Source of the DNA: Pseudomonadota bacterium | GTDB lineage: Bacteria; Pseudomonadota; Gammaproteobacteria; Acidiferrobacterales; UBA6901 | NCBI GenBank assembly: GCA_021790335.1 | Contig: JAJYEE010000020.1 | Location: 1-48,672 of the forward strand | DNA length: 48,672 bases | Direction of reading: 5' to 3' | In this document: in pieces, positions 33,611-42,277 of the stretch | Numbering within the stretch: the first letter of the stretch is position 1 | Layout of the letters: every line of letters starts with the position of its first letter | Program-made: the position numbers and the translations under genes | Notes under the pieces: model-generated | What the model saw: only the letters and a program-made list of their open reading frames with translations | Databases searched by the model: none | Told to the model about the DNA's origin: nothing

Positions 33611-34567
33611 GATTTCCTCCGCGTTGTTCAGCAAAAAGTGTTTTGAGGACTTGTTGTTTGGGTTGCCGTGGCTCGAATGAGGGCCTGCAAACGTGATGGC
33701 ATTCTAGGAAGCGGATATGAAAAAACTGTTACGGGGCCGTGAAGGATTTTTTACTTTATCCAGGCAGCGCAACGCCTCCATCACATGACCCGTAGGGTTA
33801 TTGCGCATGGGTTTGAAAAAAATAGGACGGATTAAGTGCGTGAGCGCGTTGGGTTCGATGAGCGCAGGACCGGACCTTCGGCTAAGGCGTCTCATGTATG
33901 TGTTGCGATATAACCGTTAGGTCGCACCCAACGGCGACCAGTGTCAGGATTACACCGGAACGGGTGACAGCATTACTCCGGAATCAGTGGAGGGATTGAG
34001 CCGAATACGCAGTTGCGGCAGACGCAAGGCCCCGATCTGCTTTTCTGGCAACGTTTTCCAAGCACGTTTTGGCGCGGGCTGGGCCTGTTGTAAAAAATGC
34101 GGAAACGTTAAAAGGCTGTTCCAGCGTGGCCAAAAAAGAAATCAACCCCCAGCGATAGTGCAGGCGAAGCGACGCACTGTTTCACGCATTAACGCGCGGA
34201 GGGTTGCAAGGTACGAAGACCTGCGATGGCGCCGATGATTTCGCCCGCAACGCAGTCGATGGCCAGGCGCTGGATGTCATTTCTGTTGCCGAAGCCGCTG
34301 TACCGCGATAAGCACGCCAATCCGGTGGCCTGCAGCACGTCGTCACCGCTGGCTCCGCTCAATCCGCCTTGCCAGAAGGCTCCGAGACTGCGTCACTTAC
34401 GGAGGTTTGATCAAATGTTCGGGGTCTGGGCATGAAACAGATTTCCTAATTTATGGACTCTGTAGCAAAAACTTCGGAAACCTTTGCCATTTCTTGGGAT
34501 TTTGGCTTCGCTGGTGTCGTGCAGGACTCAAGACTGGCGCCGTAGCGCCGAACGCTATCTTCCGAAA
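33611..34567. other. Gene-free stretch with IS debris
   Basis: About 950 bases upstream of the TonB receptor. The first ~250 bases must hold its promoter. From about 33940 there are IS21-type end repeats; beyond, no open frame has a ribosome site or recognisable product. The part near 34440-34520 is AT-richer. Confidence 0.6.
33943..33984. repeat. IS21-type end repeats (remnant)
   Basis: Two imperfect copies of GTCAGGATTACACCGGAAC / GACAGCATTACTCCGGAAT, 15 of 19 bases alike, spaced 23 bases apart. The spacing and the CCGGAA core match the four repeats beside the truncated istA at 39.7 kb, so this is probably an orphan IS21-family end. Confidence 0.6.
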
Positions 34568-35605
34568 TCAATCGCACGACGGCTGGAGCAATAGGGCTTT
34601 CTCCTGGACATCGCCGTCGCGCATGGCCTGGGTGAGTTCGAAATCAGGTCCATGCATGATGCGCGCGAAGTAGGACGCGTGTGCATCGGTCCCAGCAGGC
34701 CAGTTGCGGAGAAACCGGCGCTGCCAAGCAAGGTGATCGAAGCGGATAGGCAGCGCATCGCACCGCAGGCCACCGAGATCGATGCCATAGAGGCTGCCGG
34801 GTGGCACATCGGGGCGAGCCGAAATCCGCGTCAGCAGGCCGAACGTTGTATCCCGAAAATTCGGCAAGCCGGCGGCGCCATTGTTGATGATCAGGCGCTT
34901 GCGGCCGTCTACGTCGAGGGCGAACGCCACCGGGAGGCAGGTGTGCGAGGAGCAGAAGGCGCTCACCCGCGCTTGCTGGAATGTCGCTGCGAGTTTGTCA
35001 CGGAGGCTTACTGCCTGCGCCTGCCCGATCCGGTGCACGAGGTTCTCGGCGGCGAAGTCCCAGCCGGCAAGCGAATGCGCGTCGCCATGCACGATGCCGA
35101 TGAGATGCCCGCCTACGGCCACCGTGGCGTACATCGGGAGGACCGCCAGCCGTTGCAGGATGTCAGGAAAATTCACAGCCTGCGAATACAGGCGCTGCAT
35201 GATGCGGTTGGAACGCCGGACCACTGCGTCGGAGACTTCATCCGGGTAGGCGCACCCGCAGCCGGCAGCACCGCTCGGGGCACCGAGTTCCATCTCGACA
35301 TTGCCACAGATCGCGGCATGCTCGAGTACGACTTGGTTGATGCTGGCGAAACTGTCGGCATCCACGTCGAACCAGTTGAAGTCACCGTTGAACATCAGCG
35401 TCACCGAGCACCCACGGCGCAGCTCGGCCTGCCGCATCGCCAGCACCGTCTGTAGCGCCTCGACGTTGCCGTACAAGCCGCCGACCACATACAGTGTCTC
35501 GGATTCGAACCGCGGCGCGCTGTTGAATACGCGCGGGGAATAGCGGTAGCTCAATGGGCAGTTGCGCCCCGGCTTCGCCTGAACTTCGCTGCGTGGCCTC
35601 GTCAT
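34568..35605 (-). CDS. Metallophosphoesterase-like protein with altered motif I
   Basis: A 345-residue protein with the calcineurin-type order: VVGGLYGNVEAL, FNGDFNWFD, CGNVEMELG, GIVHGDAHSLAGW and CSSHTCLP. The first metal motif is normally GDxHG; here it reads GGLYG, lacking both the Asp and the His, while the later Asp, Asn and His residues remain. It may bind one metal only or be a distinct subfamily. The ATG at 35605 overlaps the stop of the MFS gene (ATGA), so the two proteins are made together; a phosphorylated substrate of the transporter is a reasonable guess. Confidence 0.75.
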   Translation of the reverse strand: MTRPRSEVQAKPGRNCPLSYRYSPRVFNSAPRFESETLYVVGGLYGNVEALQTVLAMRQAELRRGCSVTLMFNGDFNWFDVDADSFASINQVVLEHAAICGNVEMELGAPSGAAGCGCAYPDEVSDAVVRRSNRIMQRLYSQAVNFPDILQRLAVLPMYATVAVGGHLIGIVHGDAHSLAGWDFAAENLVHRIGQAQAVSLRDKLAATFQQARVSAFCSSHTCLPVAFALDVDGRKRLIINNGAAGLPNFRDTTFGLLTRISARPDVPPGSLYGIDLGGLRCDALPIRFDHLAWQRRFLRNWPAGTDAHASYFARIMHGPDFELTQAMRDGDVQEKALLLQPSCD

Positions 35606-36978
35606 GACACCGGATCTGTCGCGACCATCGTTTCGAGCGAACAGCCTTTGCCTTCGACGCCGTAGATCATCCATGGAATCATCGCCACCGCGCCAATCAG
35701 CCAGAACGACGCCAACAGGACCAGCGCCGCAACCATGCCATAGGCATCAGCCACTACAGTCAGAACCAATGGCGCGGCAAAGGCACCAATACGACCCACA
35801 GCCACCGAGATGCCGATACCGGTGGAACGCAGATGGGTGGGAAAGAGTTCGGAAAACGTCGGGTACGCCGAGATCCAGCTTCCGGTGGCGAACAGGTTCG
35901 CCAGGGTGAACGCCGCGAGTACCCAGACCCATGAATGCGTCTGGATGGACGCGACGAGCAGCAGCGCACCTATGGCCGCCAAGGTGTAGAACACCGGTAC
36001 GGTCAGCTTGCGGCCGGCGCGGTCCAGAACCAGCGCAACGATGAGCCCACCGATCAAGGCGCCAATATTGCCAATCAGGTAGAAAAATGGCGCAAATTGG
36101 CTGCTGACATGAACCGCCGGCAGGATGAACAATGCCAGAAAAGCGAACAGGCCGTAGTAACCAGCAGCTTCGGAAAAATCGAGCAGACAGCCCAGCGTGA
36201 CTCGCCCCGGATAGCGGGTGATGAGCGTGCGCGTCTGCTCCCAGACACTAAAAGGTGCGCGCCGCTTTCCAGCAGCAGGCCTATCGTGCGTGCCCCAGTC
36301 GCCCCGCCCCTGCTCGATCCCACTGACGACCCGCTCAGCACCGGTGAGGTCGCACTGGCTGATCAGCCAGCGCGGGGACTCGGGAATGGATTTACGCATG
36401 AATGCGGTGCTGGACGCCACCAGTGCGCCAAAGCCGAAGGCGACTCGCCAGCCGATGTCGGGCGGCAGCAGATTGACCACGTAGAGTGAGACCAGCGCAG
36501 CGAGGATGGCACCCACGGGCCAAAAATTCATCACCGTTGCGTTGGCCTTGCCGCGGTTGCGCGCAGGGATGAACTCACTAATGGCTGCATTGATCGCCGA
36601 ATACTCTGCGCCGACACCGATGGCGGTGAGCAGACGCAGGACCAAGAGCGATTGGTAGTTCCAGGCGAATGCCGTCAGCAGCGTAAAAACACCGTAAATC
36701 AACAGCGTGAGCAAAAACAGCCGCCTGCGTCCAAAACGGTCGGCCAGAAAGCCAAAGCCATAGGCGCCGATCATCAACCCGACAAACCAGATGCTCAGGA
36801 TCCAAGATGCCTGCGTATTGCTCAAGTGCCACAAGTCCTTGAATACCCCGATCACGTTGTTGACAATCGTGACCTCAAAGGCATCGAGCAGCCAGCCAAT
36901 ACCCAAAGCGATCGTGACGGTGGCGTGGAACCGGTTCCAGCGAACCCGATCCAGCCGTTCAGCCAAGTTGTGATGCAT
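35602..36978 (-). CDS. MFS transporter
   Basis: A 458-residue, 12-helix major facilitator. Signatures of the sugar/aromatic-acid type: GWLLDAFEVTIVNN in helix 1, GFLADRFGRRRLF between helices 2 and 3, RLLTAIGVGAEYSAINAAISEF in helix 4 (given in part), ESPRWL after helix 6, and LDRAGRKL in the second half. Cytoplasmic N- and C-termini. The ATG at 36978 follows GAGGGGGT. Substrate unknown. Co-expressed with the phosphoesterase-like gene; the pair is bounded on both sides by IS remnants, pointing to horizontal acquisition. Confidence 0.92.
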   Translation of the reverse strand: MHHNLAERLDRVRWNRFHATVTIALGIGWLLDAFEVTIVNNVIGVFKDLWHLSNTQASWILSIWFVGLMIGAYGFGFLADRFGRRRLFLLTLLIYGVFTLLTAFAWNYQSLLVLRLLTAIGVGAEYSAINAAISEFIPARNRGKANATVMNFWPVGAILAALVSLYVVNLLPPDIGWRVAFGFGALVASSTAFMRKSIPESPRWLISQCDLTGAERVVSGIEQGRGDWGTHDRPAAGKRRAPFSVWEQTRTLITRYPGRVTLGCLLDFSEAAGYYGLFAFLALFILPAVHVSSQFAPFFYLIGNIGALIGGLIVALVLDRAGRKLTVPVFYTLAAIGALLLVASIQTHSWVWVLAAFTLANLFATGSWISAYPTFSELFPTHLRSTGIGISVAVGRIGAFAAPLVLTVVADAYGMVAALVLLASFWLIGAVAMIPWMIYGVEGKGCSLETMVATDPVS

Positions 36979-37156
36979 GGTCAAGACCCCCTCAAGCGGC
37001 ACTGCGCCGACGATGCATCCGTTGACCCACGGATCCGTTGCCCGGCCCCCACGAGGTTGCAACCAGGATCGGGGTACCCCAGATGCTGTGGGTCATGATG
37101 GCTGGAGCGAGTCTTGCTGCTGTCTTCATAACATCTCCGATTGAATGACAAATGGC

Positions 37157-37303
37157 TCAACGCGGATTCATGTGGATGATTTTCGCATGATTTGGGAGCG
37201 CGGGTAAGGAATGGGAGATGATCTTCATAACCAGGTATTCCTCGTCGCGAAAGCCGTGCGCCGTGCGCAGAATGAGGCGCAGGGGGTTGTTCAGCCCCTC
37301 GAC
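37157..37303 (-). pseudogene. ISL3-family transposase, 3' fragment
   Basis: The last ~49 residues of a transposase: VEGLNNPLRLILRTAHGF then RDEEYLVMKIISHSLPALP, the C-terminal DDE-glutamate region of ISL3-type transposases. The rest of the gene is missing upstream. Remnant only; no mobility expected. Confidence 0.75.
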
Positions 37304-37417
37304 GCACCCCCGCGAGACTGTGTTCTCGGGCTTACAACTAAAAGACGATGCCATCCCAATGACGTTCGATCATGGCCGCGAACTTCTCGAATGGCTCAAG
37401 CCGCTGCCAGCGTACAT

Positions 37418-37575
37418 TGTGTAAACGGCGGAGCAAAAATGTACCACTGAAGCGGTAATTTTTCCGCCGAAAAGGCAGAACAAAAGTGTACCGATCTTTG
37501 AAGTCTTCTAGTCCGGCGGACTCCCCAGGCCGGAAGGCAACGAGAATGAAAACAGTGGAACTCTACGCAAAAAAG
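37418..37575 (+). mobile_element. IS21-family left-end remnant
   Basis: Begins TGTGTAAACGGCG and has two related blocks, GAGCAAAAATGTACCA (37431) and GAACAAAAGTGTACCG (37478). At 37546 an ATG opens MKTVELYA, the standard IstA N-terminus of this IS group; homology ends within about ten codons. The rest of the element is gone and the receiver-kinase gene follows on the other strand. Confidence 0.65.
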
Positions 37576-37630
37576 GGCGCGCGCGTTGCCTCGCAGCGGG
37601 TGCGCAAGAATATCGAGATCGACGTAGCGC

Positions 37631-38743
37631 TCATTGATACTGATGCTTTTCCAGCGGCAGACGGAACCAGAAGGTGGCGCCCTGGCCGGAATTATTTCGC
37701 GCCCCGATCTGTCCGCCATGGAGGTGGATCAGTTCGCGGCATATCGACAGACCCAGTCCGGTGCTCTTTTCATTACCGGTGGGCCGATTACTCAAGGCAC
37801 TGAACTCTGAAAACAGTTTGTCTATGTCCTGTTGCGGGATTCCGGGTCCGGTGTCGGCAACCTCGCACAGCACGCTATCGGCATCGAGCCGCACGGCGAT
37901 GTGCGTTCGGCTCCCCGGCGGGCCGAACTTGAGCGCATTACCGATCAGATTTTCCAGCACCTGCATGAGCCTGAATTCATCTGCGATAATGTGCGGAAGG
38001 TCCTTTTCACAATGCATGCCCAGCGCGACGCTCTTGCGCTGGGCATAAACCGAGTTGCGGGCAATTGCCTGGCGCACGATGGCGCCGAGGTCCGTAGGCA
38101 GCGCGACTAGCCGCAGCCGCCCCTGTTGCAGAGCGCTCAGGCCGAGCAGGTCTTCGACGATGCGCTGCATGTACTGTCCGGACTCAATCAGGTAATCAAG
38201 GGATGAGTATGCCTCCGCCGAGAGAGGTGCACCGGGCTTCTGGCCCTCCCTGAACTGGCGCGCCACATCGAGCATCAGCAGCAACGGCTTTTTCAGATCG
38301 TGACTGGCGACGCGCAGAAAGCGGTCGTTGGCCTGTTTTAGCTGCCGGGCCGAGAGCTGGGTCCGGATCCGCGCTAGTGCGACAGTCAGGTCGAACGGTT
38401 TGGTGACATAGTCGTTGGCGCCGCTTTGAAGGGCTGTCACCACGTCGTCGGGCCGATCGAGGCCGGAGACCACGATCACCGGCATGTCGAGCATGGAGCG
38501 CGACCGGCGCAGTTCCCGTAACACCTGCAGCCCGCTCATGTCGGGCAGTTGCATGTCCAGCAGTACCAGATCGGTATTGCCTGACGCCGCCTGCTCCAGC
38601 GCGTTCCTGCCGTTGATGGCCTCGGCAACGTTATACCCTTCGCGGCGCAACTTGATCGCCAGAACCTCTCGGACCGCGTCCGAATCCTCAACCACGAGCA
38701 ATCGCTCTGGCTGAAGCTGTCCGGAGATCACTGTCTGATCCAT
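37631..38743 (-). CDS. Receiver-histidine kinase hybrid
   Basis: A 370-residue cytoplasmic two-component protein with reversed order: receiver first, kinase second. Receiver 14-130 with acidic pair VVEDSD, phospho-acceptor D63 in LLDMQLP and K115 in TKPFDL. Then HisKA with H148 in VASHDLKKPL and HATPase with NLIGNALKFG (N box), DTGPGIP (G1) and STGLGLSICREL (G2). No membrane segment. Such hybrids receive phosphate from another kinase and act further down a relay. No partner gene is nearby. ATG at 38743 with AGGAGG upstream. Confidence 0.93.
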   Translation of the reverse strand: MDQTVISGQLQPERLLVVEDSDAVREVLAIKLRREGYNVAEAINGRNALEQAASGNTDLVLLDMQLPDMSGLQVLRELRRSRSMLDMPVIVVSGLDRPDDVVTALQSGANDYVTKPFDLTVALARIRTQLSARQLKQANDRFLRVASHDLKKPLLLMLDVARQFREGQKPGAPLSAEAYSSLDYLIESGQYMQRIVEDLLGLSALQQGRLRLVALPTDLGAIVRQAIARNSVYAQRKSVALGMHCEKDLPHIIADEFRLMQVLENLIGNALKFGPPGSRTHIAVRLDADSVLCEVADTGPGIPQQDIDKLFSEFSALSNRPTGNEKSTGLGLSICRELIHLHGGQIGARNNSGQGATFWFRLPLEKHQYQ

Positions 38744-39053
38744 GGAGTGGAGACCTCCTGCGGGTTTGGTTACTTGTGAAACTGACTGGTTTTATCGGTG
38801 TAGGCATGCAAAAGATAAGCCATGGCTTGCCAAGTTCAAGGTGCCAGATGCGCGGAAGACCGCAAGCAAGATCGCTTCAATTGGTGATTGTGCCATCGGC
38901 AATTTCCGAAATAGCAGCAGTATGTTGATTTGCATCCAACATTGACCTCGGATTTGCATGCTTCACAGACCCACCGGAATTTGTTTAGGTACCTGTTCTT
39001 TCAGGCGATCCAATTTGCCTTGCTGGATCAGATCTCGATGCAACAATTGGAAG
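38744..39053. other. Gap between kinase gene and truncated istA
   Basis: About 310 bases. Contains the promoter region of the kinase gene. AT-richer around 38865-38945. I see no gene, repeat or terminator. Confidence 0.5.
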
Positions 39054-39641
39054 CTATCGGGTCAATCCTGCCTGCAAATCAACACTCTGGGCCCAGGTCG
39101 CCTCGGCGTAAGTGTAGGAGCTCGCCCCAAGGACCGCGACGAAGATCTGCGCTCGCCGCACTTCCCCGGTATGCCGGTCGATGACTTCCGCCGTCTGTCC
39201 GGCGTAATCGACGAAGCACTTGTCGCCCGGGATGTGATGCTGACGCAACACGAGATCCTGGGTGGCGAGCCAGTGGCGGTACTGATCGCAGAACTGGCTG
39301 TACTGCAGACCCTCGGGGTCGGCGGCCTTGTACTCAGCCCACAGAAGTGCCCGGGTCCCACCGGGACGTTTGAGTTCGGCCTGGATCCTGGCAAAATCGG
39401 GTAGCGGGCTGCGTGGTGTGGGCACTGTGCGCCGGTAGAGCCGCGCCTGCAGGCCTTCTTCATCGAGATCCTCGGGCAAGGGCCAGCCGATACCGGCTTC
39501 CCGGCAGCGGCGCAGGCATTCCTGCACCGTGGAGCGGGCGGCCCCGATCGCCTCGGCGATCCGTTGATCGCTTAGGCCGGCTTCCGCTTTGAGACGTAAA
39601 ATCTCACGAATCTTACGCATGGGTAACCTCTGTTGCGCCAC
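39054..39641 (-). pseudogene. IS21-family transposase IstA, truncated
   Basis: 195 residues of a protein that is normally about 500. The N-terminus MAQQRLPMRKIREILRLKAE and the HTH (QRIAEAIGAARSTVQECLRR) are intact, followed by the start of the catalytic core (CFVDYAGQTAEVIDRHTGE, YAEATWAQS). Homology stops near base 39084 and a short unrelated tail ends in TAG. The helper gene istB is absent. The element can no longer transpose. Confidence 0.88.
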
Positions 39642-39706
39642 CGTCGACCCCCTTTCCGAAATGGAAAAAGGACCACGGTAACGCGGGTTACCCGCTTCAC
39701 GCCCTC

Positions 39707-39796
39707 AGCCCGGCATGGGCCGGAATACCGGCCCGGCATCGACCGGAACGGCAGCCCGGCATGCTCCGGAATCAGGTGCCGGCATGGGCCGGGATC
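39707..39796. repeat. IS21-type end with four 23-bp-spaced repeats
   Basis: Four units of the form GCCCGGCATnnnCCGGAAT begin at 39707, 39730, 39753 and 39776, exactly 23 bases apart. They lie just upstream of the istA start and form the transposase-binding end of the element. Confidence 0.85.
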
Positions 39797-39831
39797 CGCA
39801 AACTGGGGATTTTTAGGGCTGGCAGGCATTG

Positions 39832-40547
39832 GTGTGATGGGCTTCGACGAATTGCGTTGGCGGAGTTACCTGCCATATGGATCACTGAATGCTTTGATGG
39901 TGATCTGCATCGCGTCGTTTCTGGGTGTGGATGGAAGCGTTATTCGCTATCTCATCCAGAGTGGGCGATGTTCAATCTCAAAGAATACACGCTTGCGCTT
40001 GCGGTCTTGTATGGCACGCCAGAGCGGGCGCTGGACTTCGTGAATTGGTAGACGGGTAGTAACAGCACTCCCAGATATTGTCGTTTGCACCCTAGGTGCG
40101 CGTTCCGCGCGGCAAGAATGGTTTCGAGCATACGCGGTGAATCAAGGCGTGTGTCTGAGAACCATGACCTTCGATATATAAAACGGTCATGATCGTGCCT
40201 GCTGACAATAGTGATCAGCGACGAACATGATGATCAAAGGTGATTATTCGGCCAGAAGCAACCTCTCCGGCCCCCCAAAGGCAGGTGGTGGCAACTAGTC
40301 GGCCATTCCAGACGCTGGCACTCGTCACCCTTTGCGTCGGCATTCCTGCTGTCAGCGGCCGTTAGCGAGGTTGGCCAGCCGAACGAGTTATAGTCAAATG
40401 TTGTGTACGCCGTCATGATCAGGCGGCGATCTCCTGACGGCGATTCTTGGGGTTCGTCTACAAAGAGTGCGCCGTGACCGAGCGCGCGAGAGCGACTTGG
40501 ACGTCCTGTCGCGTTTCGCGACGGCCGGCGCACATACGGGCTATTTT
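39832..40547. other. Gene-poor stretch beyond the IS21 end
   Basis: About 715 bases. One frame (to 40051) ends PEWAMFNLKEYTLALAVLYG, which could be the end of a decayed gene, but I recognise nothing and see no start. The rest has no supportable feature. Confidence 0.45.
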
Positions 40548-41159
40548 TCAGTGCATTCCAAAAGCGGCAAGAAGATCTACAAAACTCCATAGCAATAACG
40601 CAGGAAGGAAAAGAATATCTCTTAGCAAGGTACCCGGGAAAGCTGCGTAAATGGGAATCTTTTTCTTCACAAATCCGATCTGATCATAATGAATAAATTT
40701 GCCGCTTGAAGTGGTTATTCCTTGGTCGGTCTTATCAGCAATGATAGTGCTGAAAGGAGGTGGGACCTTGAGTATCAGGTGCACGGCTTGGCCTTGCGCC
40801 AACATTTCTTTTAATCTAGCCAGATTATCGGAGTTGGCATTCCATTGCATCGATGGCACAGAAACCCTTTCTCCCTTACGCAAGAACGCAATGTCACTGT
40901 AATGGATTTCAGTCCCTTCCCGAGTCGTAAATCCATCGGCACCTATGTGCCCTATCGTAATGTCCATAAGTTTCGATTTCCAACCAAGTGTTACCGTATC
41001 GCCCTTCGAAAGGACCTTGCGAGCGATATTCGGTCTTACGGCATAAATTGTTTCGTACTGGTTGGATGACTGATACAGGACGAAAGATAATAATGAAACA
41101 AAAACGACGACCAAGAGAATAGCGATTATTTTGCTATGCCGGCGTCGGACATTTCTCAT
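40548..41159 (-). CDS. Hypothetical membrane protein, AT-rich
   Basis: A 203-residue protein with an N-terminal membrane anchor (about 11-28, IIAILLVVVFVSLLSFVLY), an extracytoplasmic beta-rich middle (GDTVTLGWKSKLMDITIGH; TTSSGKFIHYDQIGFV) with two related segments ('T..G..IHY..I.F' occurs twice, near 78-92 and 147-162) and a C-terminal hydrophobic helix (LFLPALLLWSFVDLLAAF). The base composition is lower in GC than the neighbours, a sign of transfer. No family recognised. It is upstream of nothing on its strand; the protease gene follows 120 bases away on the same strand. Confidence 0.65.
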   Translation of the reverse strand: MRNVRRRHSKIIAILLVVVFVSLLSFVLYQSSNQYETIYAVRPNIARKVLSKGDTVTLGWKSKLMDITIGHIGADGFTTREGTEIHYSDIAFLRKGERVSVPSMQWNANSDNLARLKEMLAQGQAVHLILKVPPPFSTIIADKTDQGITTSSGKFIHYDQIGFVKKKIPIYAAFPGTLLRDILFLPALLLWSFVDLLAAFGMH

Positions 41160-41279
41160 TTCATTACCTGCACTATTCGAGCCGTTTCTTTATTCATGCT
41201 TGCGCTCGCCGTTGTGTACCCGATTTTGCCGGGCTTAGGGGGCTCAGTCTGCAATAGACACGGTGCTATTCCTTCGACG

Positions 41280-42098
41280 CTAGGGTGCGCCGCGAATGGC
41301 ATCCATGACTGCGTCTATCCGGACTGCGACGAGCGCGTGGTGCTCCCAGTGACATTCGATCACCATCCCCGCTAGCAGTGCGCTCCCTGTTGGGTCGCGC
41401 GCGTATGCTTCCGTTGAAGTGAAGTCGCCCAAATCGAGCAGCGCTCCGCCGCTAAGCCCAATGGGGCCGAATGTGTTTTCGCACGTGCCGTCTCCGGTGA
41501 AGGAACGTTTTTCGAACCGAAGAAATAGGTGGTCGCGGCCGGTAACACGGAGATTAGCAGCAAGTTCCGGCATTTCGTCCACTCGGCCAGTATACATTGA
41601 CACCCGAGTTGAGATTGAGCGCTTCGCATGATCTATTGCCTTCTTGTTACGGGATACCGGGTAACCAAGTGCTGTGTAGAGTCTGCCGGCCGATGGTTTT
41701 CGGATGCGCAAGATCCGTGAGCTGTCCAGGAAAGTGACGGTGCCGAGATTGTCGACCGCCTGATCAGGTGGTATCCACATGGCGGTATCAAAATGATCCG
41801 AAGTTCGGCCCTCCTCGAACTTGGGCGTGGACGCTATCACGCCGCCTCGTATGGGCACCGGACTGGTCCGTAGACCTCCGGCGATATAGAGCGTGTACTC
41901 GGTGCGCTGGTCGATGATATGCGCGGCGGTCACGACAATCGGCACGCCGTCGATATTCAGAAGTAGGCAGCTACCAACTTGCTCAGGTCGTGGATTGGAT
42001 TCACTATTGCGGTAGACCGGCCGAACTGAAGGTCGAAATTCCCGTTCTGCTTGCCGCGTGAAGCGATCTCGTGAATCAAGTGACTCAATTCTTGGCAT
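41280..42098 (-). CDS. Trypsin-like serine protease
   Basis: A 272-residue chymotrypsin-fold protein with a complete triad: H60 in VVTAAHII, D104 in DHFDTAMW and S216 in GLSGGALLD. No signal peptide or PDZ domain, so it acts in the cytoplasm and is not a Deg-type envelope protease. Stand-alone trypsin-like domains of this kind often occur in accessory and defence loci, where they are activated by partners; no partner is recognised here. Located between an AT-rich membrane protein and an IS1380 element. Confidence 0.8.
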   Translation of the reverse strand: MPRIESLDSRDRFTRQAEREFRPSVRPVYRNSESNPRPEQVGSCLLLNIDGVPIVVTAAHIIDQRTEYTLYIAGGLRTSPVPIRGGVIASTPKFEEGRTSDHFDTAMWIPPDQAVDNLGTVTFLDSSRILRIRKPSAGRLYTALGYPVSRNKKAIDHAKRSISTRVSMYTGRVDEMPELAANLRVTGRDHLFLRFEKRSFTGDGTCENTFGPIGLSGGALLDLGDFTSTEAYARDPTGSALLAGMVIECHWEHHALVAVRIDAVMDAIRGAP

Positions 42099-42277
42099 GA
42101 CGATCGCGGCTCCTAATGCCTAGTCTCCCTACAGCGAAGGAATCGTCGCTCAACGGCGGGTTGCGCGCAATACTGCACGTCTCCACGGTTCCTTGGGTGA
42201 CAGCGATGCCGCAGAGCGATTAGTCGCCCTTGGCGGCAAAAGATCGAGAGTGGCATTCTTGAACCTAAGAACGTGTA

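Larger units (their letters stand above)
36979..37630. other. Gene-free stretch upstream of the MFS gene
   Basis: Holds the MFS promoter region, the ISL3 fragment and the IS21 end described separately. Nothing else supportable. Confidence 0.6.

Noticed and set aside
39761-40051. Frame ending in a plausible protein tail beyond the IS21 end
   Set aside because: Begins inside the IS end repeats and I recognise no homologue; may be a decayed gene but cannot be supported.
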